10,373 nt of DNA from Goniomonas avonlea (Eukaryota; Cryptophyceae; Goniomonadida; Goniomonadaceae): contig QUTJ01031208.1 in assembly GCA_003573635.1 (NCBI GenBank), forward strand, positions 1-10,373. Direction: 5' to 3'. This document shows positions 1 through 10,373 of this stretch, piece after piece (positions within the stretch are counted from its first letter, which is position 1; each line of letters begins with the position of its first letter). A model generated the notes under the pieces. It saw only the letters and a list, made by a program, of their open reading frames with translations. It made no database searches and was not told the DNA's origin. The translations under genes and the position numbers were made by a program.

Positions 1-59
1 CCCTCTCGAGCAGGGAACACAGAAACAACACCGTCGACAGGTAAGGCGAATTGCCCTCC

Positions 60-530
60 TCTCTCGCCCCCCTGCCCTGGGTCAGAGGAAGGGCAAACCG
101 GTGGGCTCAGGGTCAGAGAGAGTGAGGGAGGAAGAGACACAAACTGGCGGGCTGGGTCAGAGAGTGAGAGAGGAAGCGACACAAAACAGGCCACCAGAGA
201 AGAGACACAGCAGGGCAACGAGGGCGGAGCAGCCTGAGGGTGCATCGGACAACTGGGTCAGAGAGTGAGAGAGGAAGCAGAGCCGGAAGAGAGACAAAAC
301 AGGCAGCTAGGGCAACGAGAGCGGTGCAGCCTGAGGGAGCACCGGACGAGACAAACTGGCTGGGTCAGCGAGTGAGAGAGAAAGAGACACAAAACAGGCA
401 CCAGAGAAGAGACACAGCAGGGCAACGAGGGCGGAGGGCACCGGACGAGAAAAACTGGAGGACAAACTGAAACTGACGACCAGGGTCAGACAGTGAGAGA
501 GGAAGCCAAACTGGTGGGAAGGGTCAGAGA
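60..530 (-). repeat. Degenerate minisatellite with acceptor-like units, distal intron 5
   Basis: Units of roughly 100 bp share gggcaacgagggcgg-like cores (near 213, 309 and 420) and repeated gggtcagagagtgagagagg elements (near 78, 110, 153, 255, 361, 482 and 520). On the minus strand the latter read as a pyrimidine tract followed by ctgacccag, the layout of a branch point and 3' splice site. The array may therefore be built from copies of the acceptor of the next PP2C exon, which should lie at or beyond the left edge. No exon could be confidently placed in 1-76. Confidence 0.55.
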
Positions 531-543
531 GCTCTCTCACCAA

Positions 544-1372
544 GCACCAGTTCATCAGTTTCTCGGAAGGAATGCATGCATGGGTGGAGAAAGGAGAGGA
601 AAAAAAGCGCGGAGGGAGCGGGTACGAGCACGGAGGGAGAGGGCCCTCTCTCCACGCACCATTTCATCAGTTTCTCTGAAGGGGCCTCTCTAGGGCAGCA
701 GGAGTCGAGTGTACAACGGCTGGAGAGAGAGGGAGAGCGAGCGGGAGAGAGAGCTAGCAGGAGATGGATGGATGGGGATAGATAGAGTGAGAGAGGTGTG
801 GAGAGGGAGAGGGAAAGTGACTCCACGCACCATTTCAACCGTTTCTCGGAAGGGGCCTCTCTAGGGCAGCAGGAGACGAGTCTACAACGGCCGGAGAGAG
901 AGGGAGAACGAGCGGGAGAGAGAGCTAGCAGGAGATTTAGATCGATAGATGGATGGATGTATAGATAGAGCGATAGAGGTGTGGAGAGGGAGAGGAAAAG
1001 CGAGGAGGGAGCGGGAACGAAGGGAGAGGGACCTTTCTCCACGCACCATTTCATCAGTTTCTCTAAAGGGCAGCAGGCGGGGAGAGAAAAAGGGCGGGGG
1101 AAGCGGGAACCGAGGAAGGAGGAGGAGGGAGCGAGGGAGGGACCCTCTCTCCACACACCATTTCACCCGTTTCTCTGAAGGCCCTCTCGAGGGCAGGAAC
1201 GCATGCGTGGGTGTGGAGAGAGGAGAGGAAAAAAGCGCGGAGGAACCGAGGGAAAGAGCTACCCCCCCCCCCCCCACACCCCCCTGCTCCACGCACCATT
1301 TCATCCGTTTCTCTCAAGGGCAGCAGGCGGAGAGGGAGAGAAAAAGCGAAGAGGAAAAGTGACTCCACGCAC
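544..1372 (-). repeat. Degenerate array of exon-5-end/donor copies in intron 5 of kinase-PP2C
   Basis: Downstream of exon 5 (gene direction) the sequence carries about six further copies of the exon 5 end plus donor. On the plus strand each shows ccacgcaccatttcat or a close variant followed by gtttctc and gaaggg. The donor-like points fall near 1297, 1158, 1047, 830, 659 and 546; the real one is at 1373/1372. The exon end encodes ALERAFRETDEM. The copy ending near 1159 still reads ALERAFRETGEM, whereas the copies near 830 and 659 are frameshifted and those near 1297 and 1047 have internal deletions. Between copies lies purine-rich gagag filler. A longer duplication with shared tacaacggc and agctagcaggagat links about 672-820 and 844-1040. 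Reading frames across this area are repeat-driven and not treated as genes. Confidence 0.75.
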
Positions 1373-4310
<2,938 letters not shown>

Positions 4311-4496
4311 GGATGCTTCCCTTCACAGCAATACAACAGCAATCTCCCTCTGGACCTTGCGAGCCTGAAACAAAACGGACATCGAAGTGGGTTGTTTCCC
4401 GCAGCTCAAGGCAAGGAAGCAAAGTATATTGATATTCACAAGAGATGTCTCTTGTCTCCGATAATCCGACGACGAGACTACTTCGCCAAACAAAGC
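4311..4496. other. Intergenic gap between convergent genes
   Basis: 186 bp separate the UMP-CMP kinase stop from the ISCA1 stop on the other strand. The gap must hold both 3' untranslated regions. No exact AATAAA signal is obvious, and no other gene is seen. Confidence 0.5.
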
Positions 4497-5116
4497 TTAA
4501 GTGTTAAAAGATTCACCGCAACCACAAGTTCCTTTGGCATTCGGATTGTTGAAAACAAACTCTGCGCTGAAGGCATCTTCCACGAAGTCCATCTTTGAGC
4601 CCAGAAGGAACATTAAAGCCTTCGGGTCAATGAATACTTTCACACCTTTGTCTTCAACAATTTCATCAGTCTGGGAAGGCTCCTCGACATAATTCATCGT
4701 GTAGGATTTACCGTTGCAACCCCGTGTCCGGACGCTCAGTCGGACCCCAGCCGCCTGCTCCTGTCCTTGCTCGATTCGATGTTCGAGCAGTTCACGTATC
4801 CGCGAAGCAGCAGCCTCACTCTGTCAGGAGAGTCAGCAAGTCCGGTGAAGCGGATGAATACACCACATACAACTTCAATCGGAGCCTTTCGAGGACGTCT
4901 TCTGAGGCGGCTGCCGGCCTCAGGCTCGGCGGGTTTTGTCGGTGCCGGAATCTCGGATGGCTCATCTTGTCTGGGAGCGACACTCATGGAGAAGCGACTC
5001 GCTCGGGGTCCACATACTCCTGATACTCTTGATTGTGATGCCACATTTGCAAACCGCTGCACTGTCGGCCGAACCAACAGCCGACGAGCAAACATCTGAC
5101 CCAGTGTTGACGTCAT
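4497..5116 (-). CDS. ISCA1: A-type iron-sulfur cluster assembly protein, mitochondrial (ISCA1-like)
   Basis: Exon 1 (5116-4871) and exon 2 (4820-4497) are split by a 50-nt intron (gtatgt...gacag, phase 0) and encode 189 aa. The first 50 or so residues are rich in Arg, Ser and Ala with no early acidic residues (LGQMFARRLLVRPTVQRF), as in a mitochondrial presequence. The mature part starts near APIEVSEAAASRIREL and contains VRTRGCNGKSYTMNY, GSKMDFVEDAFSAEF and the C-terminal FNNPNAKGTCGCGESF. These give the three conserved cysteines of the family (one in RGCNG, two in CGC). Members bind Fe-S clusters or iron and are needed to mature mitochondrial 4Fe-4S proteins. FVFNNPN near the C-terminus favours ISCA1 over ISCA2. 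The ATG at 5116 is the longest option; Met8 is an alternative. Confidence 0.95.
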
Positions 5117-5244
5117 TCTTTCCCCTGAGGTTCTTGGTCCACCCTTTTGACTCTGTCAAGTTTGACCGCGGGATCCAGATCCGTGTATTTTTACCTCGGG
5201 TAAATGCGGCGCCCTCCAGCCTCTCAGCCACTCACACCTCGCAG

Positions 5245-5524
5245 ATGACATTCTCCACTTTGTGCCAGGTCAAGTCTGCAAGCTCCGTGCAGTTCTCCAT
5301 GCTGTTTGTATGTGCCTTTTGGAGGCTGTCTCAGTTCTGATTCTCTTCGTCGTGCAGGTCAACAGCATTGAGCACGCATGCACCGTGAGCGCCACCGGCG
5401 CTAAGGTGAACCCTGGTCACGGGTACGTCTGCTTTTGGAGAAGTGAACGTGTGAGCGGATTCTGAACATCCTCCACAGTGTTGACGGGTGGATGAATGGA
5501 ACCTCATCCCAGAAGGATTTCTAA
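5245..5524 (+). CDS. Possible small spliced gene, unknown function
   Basis: I do not recognise this product. Exons 5245-5307, 5358-5422 and 5479-5524 join in phase to 57 codons plus stop, with introns of 50 nt (gtatgt...gtgcag) and 56 nt (gtacgt...cacag). A further upstream intron, 5200-5244 (gtaaat...cgcag), would lie in the leader, or would extend the frame into an exon ending at 5199 whose only in-frame ATGs overlap ISCA1 antisense. The product would contain KSASSVQFSML, NSIEHACTVSATGAK and NPGHGVDGWMNGT. The donors match those of the certain genes nearby, which is the main support. Alternative splicing into an open stretch at 5639-5895 is possible. There is no family match from memory, so this may be a false gene. 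Confidence 0.3.
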
Positions 5525-6065
5525 ACAATGAGTGTGTAATGCCTCGGTTTGAAGCCGTGACGCTCTTCACAATACAGTGCCGTTGTTGTGTCATTTTCTT
5601 CTTTCTTGGTTTCGTTGTTGTGTCGTTTTCTTCTTAGTATCACGGTGTGGAGACCGCAGGGAGCGTGCAGGTTCTCATTGAGCGTCGTCTGCCGGCTCCT
5701 CTCGGACCCCCTCCCCTTCCCCTCCTTACATCGCGAGAGGGCGCTCCTAGCCGACCCCCAACAGTCAACGGCCACTCTGACGCCCCGCTCGCACAGGCTA
5801 TGGTCCTCCTAGCCGACTCCGACGGTCGTTCGCCTCCTTGCGAGGCCCAGTCAACCAGTGTGTTTGTTGAAAGAAAACATACAAATGGACTATGAGACAA
5901 ATCTAAGGAGGGGAGCTCTCCTTCGCTTCGGAAACTTCGGTCTGCAGCAGCTCTGAACGCAAACTCGAGAAACGACACATGCATAAACATTACTTGGCAG
6001 AGGCACAGTGAAAATAAGAGATTGTTTATAGAACAAACACAATCCCAGTGGAAAAGTTCTCCAAG
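5525..6065. other. Mostly unassigned stretch; one weak exon candidate
   Basis: An open stretch follows a good acceptor (ttttcttcttag, ending 5638) and runs to a TGA at 5893-5895 on the plus strand. It is proline-rich (APLGPPPLPLL) and matches no family I know. It could be the last exon of the gene ending near 5524, or noise; another frame is open across part of it. The opposite strand also carries a long arginine-rich frame here. After 5896 I see nothing coding. Confidence 0.2.
5581..5637 (+). repeat. Two tandem pyrimidine-rich copies before a candidate acceptor
   Basis: cgttgttgtgtcattttctt at 5581 is repeated at 5613 as cgttgttgtgtcgttttctt, and the second copy ends in a tag acceptor candidate at 5638. 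The offset is 32 bp. Confidence 0.6.
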
Positions 6066-6300
6066 AATTCACACCACCCAGTGCACTCACACATCTGTCA
6101 CCCCGCTGCAATAGCTGAGGTTGAGAATTGTCACGCCACCCAGTGCACTCACATCTGTCACCCGCCTGTGAGGTTGAGAGTTGTCACACCACCCAGTGCA
6201 CTCACATCTGTCACCCCGCTGCAATAGCTGAGGTTGAGAGTTGGCACACGACCCAGTGCACTCACATCTGTCACCGCCTGTGAGGTTGAGAGTTGTCACT
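6066..6300. repeat. Minisatellite with alternating long and short units (A-B-A-B)
   Basis: Four units share cagtgcactcac (near 6080, 6141, 6194 and 6254), atctgtcacc and aggttgaga. Odd units contain ccgctgcaatagctgagg. Even units have a shorter ccgcctgtgagg there. Spacings are 61, 53 and 60 bp, so the higher-order period is about 114 bp. The units are not separated by unique spacers and have no associated protein genes, so this is not a CRISPR array. Confidence 0.9.
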
Positions 6301-6853
6301 CAGCATCGTAGTGACTTTTCCATGTGGACTTTTGACTGGGCAATCAGTGCAAGTTGTTGGGAACTGGTCTGTAGGAGCAAAAAGACGTGTGGCGTTGGTC
6401 GACAGCCTGACTGAGACAAATATGACAGGAGCACCGAACGCACATCGCACCATTCCATGAGTGATGTGCGCTTCATGTCATGGTCACGGGGCTCGTGTGG
6501 CGCTGGTGAGGCCATGCCTCTGGCAGGTGATGATTGCGACGGATGGTGACTGTCGACGTTTACCATCGCCTCTGCAAAAACCTGCAGGCCATAAACGGTC
6601 TGGTGGCTCTGGCGTGCAGCTGCCCAGGCCCCAGCGGAATTTGCTGCGGAAATGATCAGTGGAATCTTAGCATATGAGCGCCAAAGTGGGAATATTCGAA
6701 TCTATTATTAGGACCATATTGATAGATCGGTACCTAGTAGCATTTATATTCATGAATTTTATCGGCCGATTTTTGGGCCGGCTGGTCCTCAGAGTACTCA
6801 AGACGAGTTCCGACACCGGCCAGACTTGACGAGTCGATTGGTTGCACCGCACG
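6301..6853. other. Upstream region of the ART gene; no gene seen
   Basis: No frame here looks like a conserved protein. The right half (about 6660-6770) is AT-rich compared with its surroundings and contains the palindrome atcggccgat near 6766. It is a reasonable place for the ART promoter, but no defined element can be named. Confidence 0.3.
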
Positions 6854-7694
6854 ATGGCACACACGACCCGACTTGACGATATCCACAATGAAGACCTCGC
6901 CAACACAGTGCCTTTGAAGAATGTGTGGGCCCAACCTCTTATGAGTTTCGAAGATGCTGTGTTCGTGTCTGGTGTCGACGTTGGTGAAGAGGCAGTTTAC
7001 TGGGCAGCCGAACATTTTCGGGGTGGTGCGGTGCCAGACGGCATGACCCTCGACCAGGCTGCTGCGATTCGGTGCGTTTTGGATTGGTTCTCTTGAGGTT
7101 TCTTACTTGCGTTGTGCAGATTGTATACCATGGAAACCCCCCTCTACCGTGAGATGAATGCTGCGCTTCGAAGTCGAGATCGGAAACTCGCACAGCCGTT
7201 CCTTCCGTTTTTGCAGCTGATGCTTCTCGCTGTGCATGCATTGCCCAAGACCTGCGGGACAATTTACCGCGGCACAAAAGACTTGCCTCCGAGCAGTCTT
7301 GGACAGTACAAGAAAGATGCCCGTGTGGTTTGGGGAGCATTTTCCAGCACCACCACCTGCATTGGCACGTTGTCCGACCCGATGTTCTGCGGGCAAACAG
7401 GCAGACGAACCAAGTTTATTATTGAAGGGTGTGATTGTGGGGTGCCCGTCTCGGCACTTTCAGCCCTTGGTTATGAGGAAGAAGTTCTCCTTCCGCCCGG
7501 TTTGGCATTTCGAGTGCTGGGTGTTGTTGATTTGGGCAATGACCTCGTCGAGGTTCAACTCCGGCATGAGAAGCACAAGTTTCCCCTTATTCAACTCGTT
7601 CCGCCAACCGAGTACCTCAGTATGGACTCTCTCCCGCTCTCTCCCCCCCTCCCCCCCCTTTCTTTCTCTGAGACAGAGGAAGTATTCAAGATAG
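6854..7694 (+). CDS. Arginine-specific mono-ADP-ribosyltransferase domain (ART, R-S-E class)
   Basis: Exon 1 (6854-7071) and exon 2 (from 7120) are split by a 48-nt phase-2 intron (gtgcgt...tgcag). The join gives AAIRLYTMETPLYREMN, a typical N-terminal stretch of the ART family. The catalytic R-S-E triad is visible: Arg in GTIYRG (about residue 123), the Ser-Thr motif in AFSSTTT (about 149-151), and the E-x-E glutamates in GYEEEVLLPPG (about 192-194). Such enzymes move ADP-ribose from NAD to protein arginines. No signal peptide is evident, so an intracellular role is likely. After about residue 235 the frame enters pyrimidine-rich DNA. A donor at 7695 (gtagga, phase 1) is the best exit; otherwise the frame runs in low-complexity sequence to 8224, which is unlikely to be coding. 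The phase fits the exon at 8611, suggesting an ART-armadillo fusion. Confidence 0.85.
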
Positions 7695-8463
7695 GTAGGA
7701 CTCGAGCGAGGAGAACGGGGCGGGGGCGGGAAGGAGAGACACCGAGACCAACTTGGCAAGACAAGACAGAGACAGCGATGGAGAGCCCAAGACAGCAAGA
7801 CATCTCTCCATCTCTGTCTGTGAGTCTGTGTGTGTGTGTGTCTCTTGTATTTCCTGTGTCTCGGTGTCTGTCGCAAGCTGAGGGGGATGGAGGGATGGAG
7901 GGAGGGAGAGGGAGAAGGATAGTCAGCCACAGAGCAGCAGGCAGACGGGGGTCATTGTGTCTCCCTCTGCGTCTCACTGCACTCGGTCTCTGCCAGCGTC
8001 TGAGAAGCGCCCTCTGCATGTTGTTCCTCGTTTTGTCGCTGTCCTTTCCTGTAAATAGAATTTATTGTAATAATACAACAACACGGGGACCGGAGCCGCC
8101 CGTTTTGTCGCTGTCCTTTTGTGCCAGCCTCTTTTCCCTCTGCCTGTTGCTCAGTCGCCCTGTCCCTCCCTCGCTCCTTCTGCCGCTCTCCCTCCCGCCC
8201 TCTCATGTTACTCTCTGTCTCTGATCTCAGTCTCTTCCTCGCCCAACAGAGCAAGAGACGCTGTCATGTCGTCTCGATCGTAGAAAGGGAGGACCAGAGA
8301 GGGCCGCCCTCTCTCGCTGATTCTCTTCCAGGCTCTCCCTCTCCCCTCTCCCTCCCTCCCTCTCCCTCTCCCTCTCCCTCTCCCTCTCCCTCTCCCTCTC
8401 CCTCTCCCTCTCCCTCTCCCTCTCTCCCTCTCTCCCTCCGAGTCTCCCCAGCGCCAAACTGGC
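7620..8463. repeat. Low-complexity block, probable intron of the ART-armadillo gene
   Basis: It contains poly-C/CT runs (7627-7670), purine-rich DNA, a short TG run near 7830, GGAGGGAT-like tracts near 7885, and a 19-bp direct repeat cgttttgtcgctgtccttt at 8029 and 8101 (72 bp apart). From about 8341 to 8439 there is a long run of mostly CCCTCT hexamers. The long frames that cross it encode only Ser/Pro/Leu or Arg/Glu/Gly repeats and are not credible proteins. Confidence 0.75.
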
Positions 8464-8598
8464 TAGAGGGGGGCGACAGCTGAAACTGGTTACACAGTTT
8501 CAAAAGATGTTCTAGTCATTGATTACAAACGGATAGCGATCATATTCTCAATTGACTACAAAACTGTGTAACCAGTTTAAGCTGTCCCCCCCTCTGTA
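8464..8598. mobile_element. MITE-like element with about 37-bp terminal inverted repeats
   Basis: Left arm 8464-8500 and right arm 8561-8598 are near-perfect inverted repeats. Both arms carry aaactggttacacagttt, gacagct and a gagggggg end, with an indel in the G run and one substitution. The roughly 60-bp centre is AT-rich and non-coding. TA dinucleotides bound both ends, as expected for Tc1/mariner-type insertion, although the left end lacks two bases (CA) next to the TA that the right end has. There is no transposase, so it would be non-autonomous. Its right end lies only 12 bp before the acceptor of the exon starting at 8611. Confidence 0.7.
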
Positions 8599-8610
8599 AC
8601 ATTTTGGCAG

Positions 8611-10373
8611 CCTGTGGTGGTTCCCAACCGCACACGGTGACGCACCCGGTGACTGGAGGGGCAGCGTTGCAGTCTGCACACTCTGCTGCAGCATCGACAG
8701 GCATTACTGTGAGTTGGCGGCCTTTTCTTGGAATTGTCTCGGGATAAAATCCAGCAAAACTTCTTGATTGATCAACCTGATGCTCACTTCACACCACCCC
8801 AGGACTTGGAGATCGAAGCGGTGCTGTCGTCCCATAACGTGGTCGCTATGGTGTCCGCAATGGAGAAGAACATTAGCCACACTGCACTCGTTACTGCTGT
8901 GTGCCGCTATTTTGCCTTTGTGACATGTGAGTTTGCAGGAACACTGACTCTGCTGGTGTTATTTCCTTCAGCTTTTACAGGGGTCACAGTGCAACCCCCA
9001 AGCGTGGACCACAGTTCCCCACTCTTGTGTGTTCTGTTTGTCACACACAGGGAGGGGGGGGTCGAGACAGAGCAGTTCCAGAGTACTATATATCTCAGTT
9101 CTATAGATATAGTAGTATAGTATATTCTAGATGTATAGTACTATATAGCAGTTCCAGAGCGATACCCCACCAGACTCATATCAAAGGACACAGGCCACCG
9201 TGACGATAGCAAAGGGTTTCCAGTAGAGGACAGACCTATTCCGCGTGCGCCAACGTCCACACGCTAAGGTTCACGCTCGTCATGACGACAGCTTCTCTGT
9301 GTGTCTCTCTTATCCCTTTGTCCGTGGGCCAGACACAGATTCTCTACAGCTGAGTAGCTGGCTGAGTTGAACGTGAACTGAAAGTTCTCAAGCAACAGGT
9401 TGCTTGCTCTGCACTGCGCATGCAAACATACAAATGTCTGTGTGGTTCGCATTACACACGCGCGCGCACACGCGCGCACACACACTCGCGGGCGCGCGCA
9501 CACAGGGACACACACACACGCGGGCGCACACACACGCGCGCGCACACACACTCGCGCGCGCGCACGCACACAGGGACACACACACGCGCGCGCGCGCGCG
9601 CACTTCTTTTGGCGAAAACTAGGAGAACCCGATGCCTGTGCCTCTCTCGTCCCGGTTGTTGTCCCCCCTGCTCCCATAACCCCAGGGGTGAGTGCAAATT
9701 CAATATATGTGGCTGTATAATGTGGCGGTTTGCTCCTGCCACCAGTTCAGTTTGTGTGTTTCCTCGGACGTGTCTCCGGTACACCAACACACACGCTCCC
9801 CCACTTGCAGCCAACGACGAAGCGAAGGTTGCTGTGGCTGGAGGTGTCGAGGCCGTGGTGGCAGCAATGCGCGCACACCCTGGTCATGGTGGCATCCAGG
9901 AGAATGGCTGCGGGGCCCTCACGATTTTTTGTGCCAGGAACGGCAAGTCATCTCAACCTGGTCTGGTCCTCCTCTGTGTGCCTGCAGTGCCTGGCCGTGT
10001 CACATTGTGCAAGTAGTGTTTTTTGCCGCCTCTCTGCCATGCGGGCCGGTGGTTGCTCAGCGAGCAGCCGCTGCCGCGGGTTGCTTGCACTGCACTGCAC
10101 TGCACATGCAAGCACACTGAAGCGAGTGGACAGTGTCCACATTCCATGCACACTCCCCAACACATAAGGAGAACCCGATGCATGTGCCTCTCCCGTCCCT
10201 GGTGTTGTCCCTCCTGGCTCCCATAACCCCAGGGGTGGTGAGCTCGAGTGCATGCGTGGCGGTAATGTGGCCGGTTTGCTTCTCTGTCTCCCATTCTGCC
10301 ACCCGTTTGTTTTGTATGTTTGCCTTCGGACGTGTGTCCGATATACCAACACACACGCTCCCCCACTTGCAGC
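8611..10373 (+). CDS. Armadillo-repeat protein exons, 3' end beyond window
   Basis: The exons are 8611-8708 (Ala/Ser/Thr-rich linker, frame CGGSQPHTV), 8803-8926 (first armadillo-like repeat, DLEIEAVLSSHNVVAMVSAM) and one from 9811 (strong repeat: NDEAKVAVAGGVEAVVAAM then HGGIQENGCGALTIF). Introns run 8709-8802 and 8927-9810. The second joins at phase 1 to read FVTSNDEAK. The exon from 9811 can end at 9930 (gtgcca donor, 40 codons) or 9960 (gtctgg, 50 codons); both keep phase 1. A near-identical acceptor at 10372 implies a further repeat exon starting at 10373. Armadillo repeats of about 42 residues form superhelical protein-binding scaffolds. No ATG opens the first exon, so upstream exons exist; the ART exons are in compatible phase. 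Confidence 0.75.
9070..9160. repeat. AT-rich insertion flanked by 13-bp direct repeats
   Basis: agcagttccagag occurs at about 9071 and again at about 9147. Between them lie about 63 bp of TA-rich sequence whose ends contain the inverted pair gtactata and tatagtac. It lies inside the 884-nt intron of the armadillo gene. It may be a tiny foldback insertion with its target duplication, or a local tandem duplication around an AT expansion. Confidence 0.6.
9391..10372 (+). repeat. Duplicated intron segments upstream of successive armadillo exons
   Basis: The sequence before the acceptor at 9810 (about 9617-9810) reappears before the acceptor at 10372 (about 10167-10372). Shared blocks include ggagaacccgatgc, ctcccataaccccagggg, cggacgtgt and accaacacacacgctccccc with acttgcag. 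A further pair, ggttgcttgc plus ctgcac and gcatgcaa-like sequence, lies at about 9398 and 10080. The CA/CG tract is present only in the first copy. The acceptors are 562 bp apart, indicating duplication of an exon-plus-intron unit. Confidence 0.85.
9455..9602. repeat. Alternating CA/CG purine-pyrimidine tract
   Basis: About 150 bp are nearly pure alternation of CA and CG steps, interrupted twice by acacagggacacacacac, so the tract itself looks internally duplicated (period about 75 bp). Such sequence can adopt Z-DNA. The His/Arg/Thr- or Val/Cys/Arg-rich frames across it on both strands are artefacts. Confidence 0.85.

Noticed and set aside
1-76. Possible next PP2C exon on the minus strand after tctgacccag (an open frame with STVLFLCSLL), or a plus-strand exon ending before gtaagg near 42
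   Set aside because: Neither has a recognisable PP2C or other motif, and the window edge prevents a phase check.
240-1362. Several overlapping long frames on both strands rich in Arg/Glu/Gly or Ser/Leu/Pro
   Set aside because: They follow purine/pyrimidine-biased tandem repeats and change frame with each unit; only the exon 5 tail matches a real domain.
4736-4870. Continuous reading of ISCA1 exon 1 to a stop at 4736
   Set aside because: It destroys the conserved family sequence, whereas splicing 4870-4821 restores it exactly.
5640-5990. 116-codon arginine-rich frame on the minus strand
   Set aside because: No recognisable motif, and it is antisense to another equally weak open frame; likely composition-driven.
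6066-6300. CRISPR-like spacing of the minisatellite
   Set aside because: Units are contiguous with no unique spacers, and the genome is eukaryotic.
6690-6705. tRNA T-loop-like attcgaatct
   Set aside because: No matching acceptor stem, anticodon arm or full cloverleaf could be found around it.
7695-8224. Read-through of the ART frame to a stop at 8224
   Set aside because: The sequence is simple-repeat driven (Ser/Leu/Cys/Arg runs); an intron starting near 7695 explains it better.
8227-8503. Arg-Glu and Gly-Glu repeat frames on the minus strand
   Set aside because: They are pure translations of the CCCTCT hexamer array.
9388-9814. Cys/Val/Arg-rich and His/Thr/Arg-rich frames
   Set aside because: They translate the CA/CG alternating tract and have no domain features.

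Overview
The window is nuclear DNA from a microbial eukaryote. The genes are split by short GT-AG introns (mostly 41-58 nt, several with gtacgt, gtatgt, gtgcgt or gtgagt donors), use standard stop codons, and one product has a mitochondrial-type presequence. Coding sequence is GC-rich, and the non-coding DNA is full of simple repeats, minisatellites and decayed duplications. I cannot name the lineage; a free-living or algal protist is most likely.

Layout, left to right. (1) Positions 1-3495, minus strand: a large gene joining a TKL-like protein kinase to a PP2C-type phosphatase. Five exons are visible and the 3' end runs off the left edge. Its last two visible introns (1509-1865 and about 1-1372) are made largely of degenerate copies of the gene's own exon ends and splice junctions. 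(2) Positions 3507-4310, plus strand: a complete five-exon UMP-CMP kinase that starts almost head-to-head with the kinase-phosphatase gene. (3) Positions 4497-5116, minus strand: a complete two-exon mitochondrial A-type Fe-S assembly protein (ISCA1 type), convergent with the UMP-CMP kinase. (4) Positions 5245-5524: a possible small spliced gene of unknown function. (5) Positions 5525-6853: no convincing gene, but a minisatellite of alternating unit lengths at 6066-6300. (6) Positions 6854-7694, plus strand: an arginine-specific mono-ADP-ribosyltransferase (ART) domain in two exons. (7) Positions 7620-8610: polypyrimidine and simple-sequence DNA ending in a 135-bp MITE-like inverted-repeat element. 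(8) Positions 8611-10373, plus strand: exons of an armadillo-repeat protein running off the right edge. Splice phases let the ART and armadillo exons join into one gene.

No operon-like pathway is evident. The UMP-CMP kinase and ISCA1 are housekeeping genes, while the kinase-PP2C and ART-armadillo genes look like signalling or protein-modification genes with unusual domain combinations. The most notable theme is intron growth by local duplication of exon-intron junctions. It is seen in two introns of the kinase-PP2C gene, and in a related form in the armadillo gene, where whole intron segments and splice acceptors are repeated.
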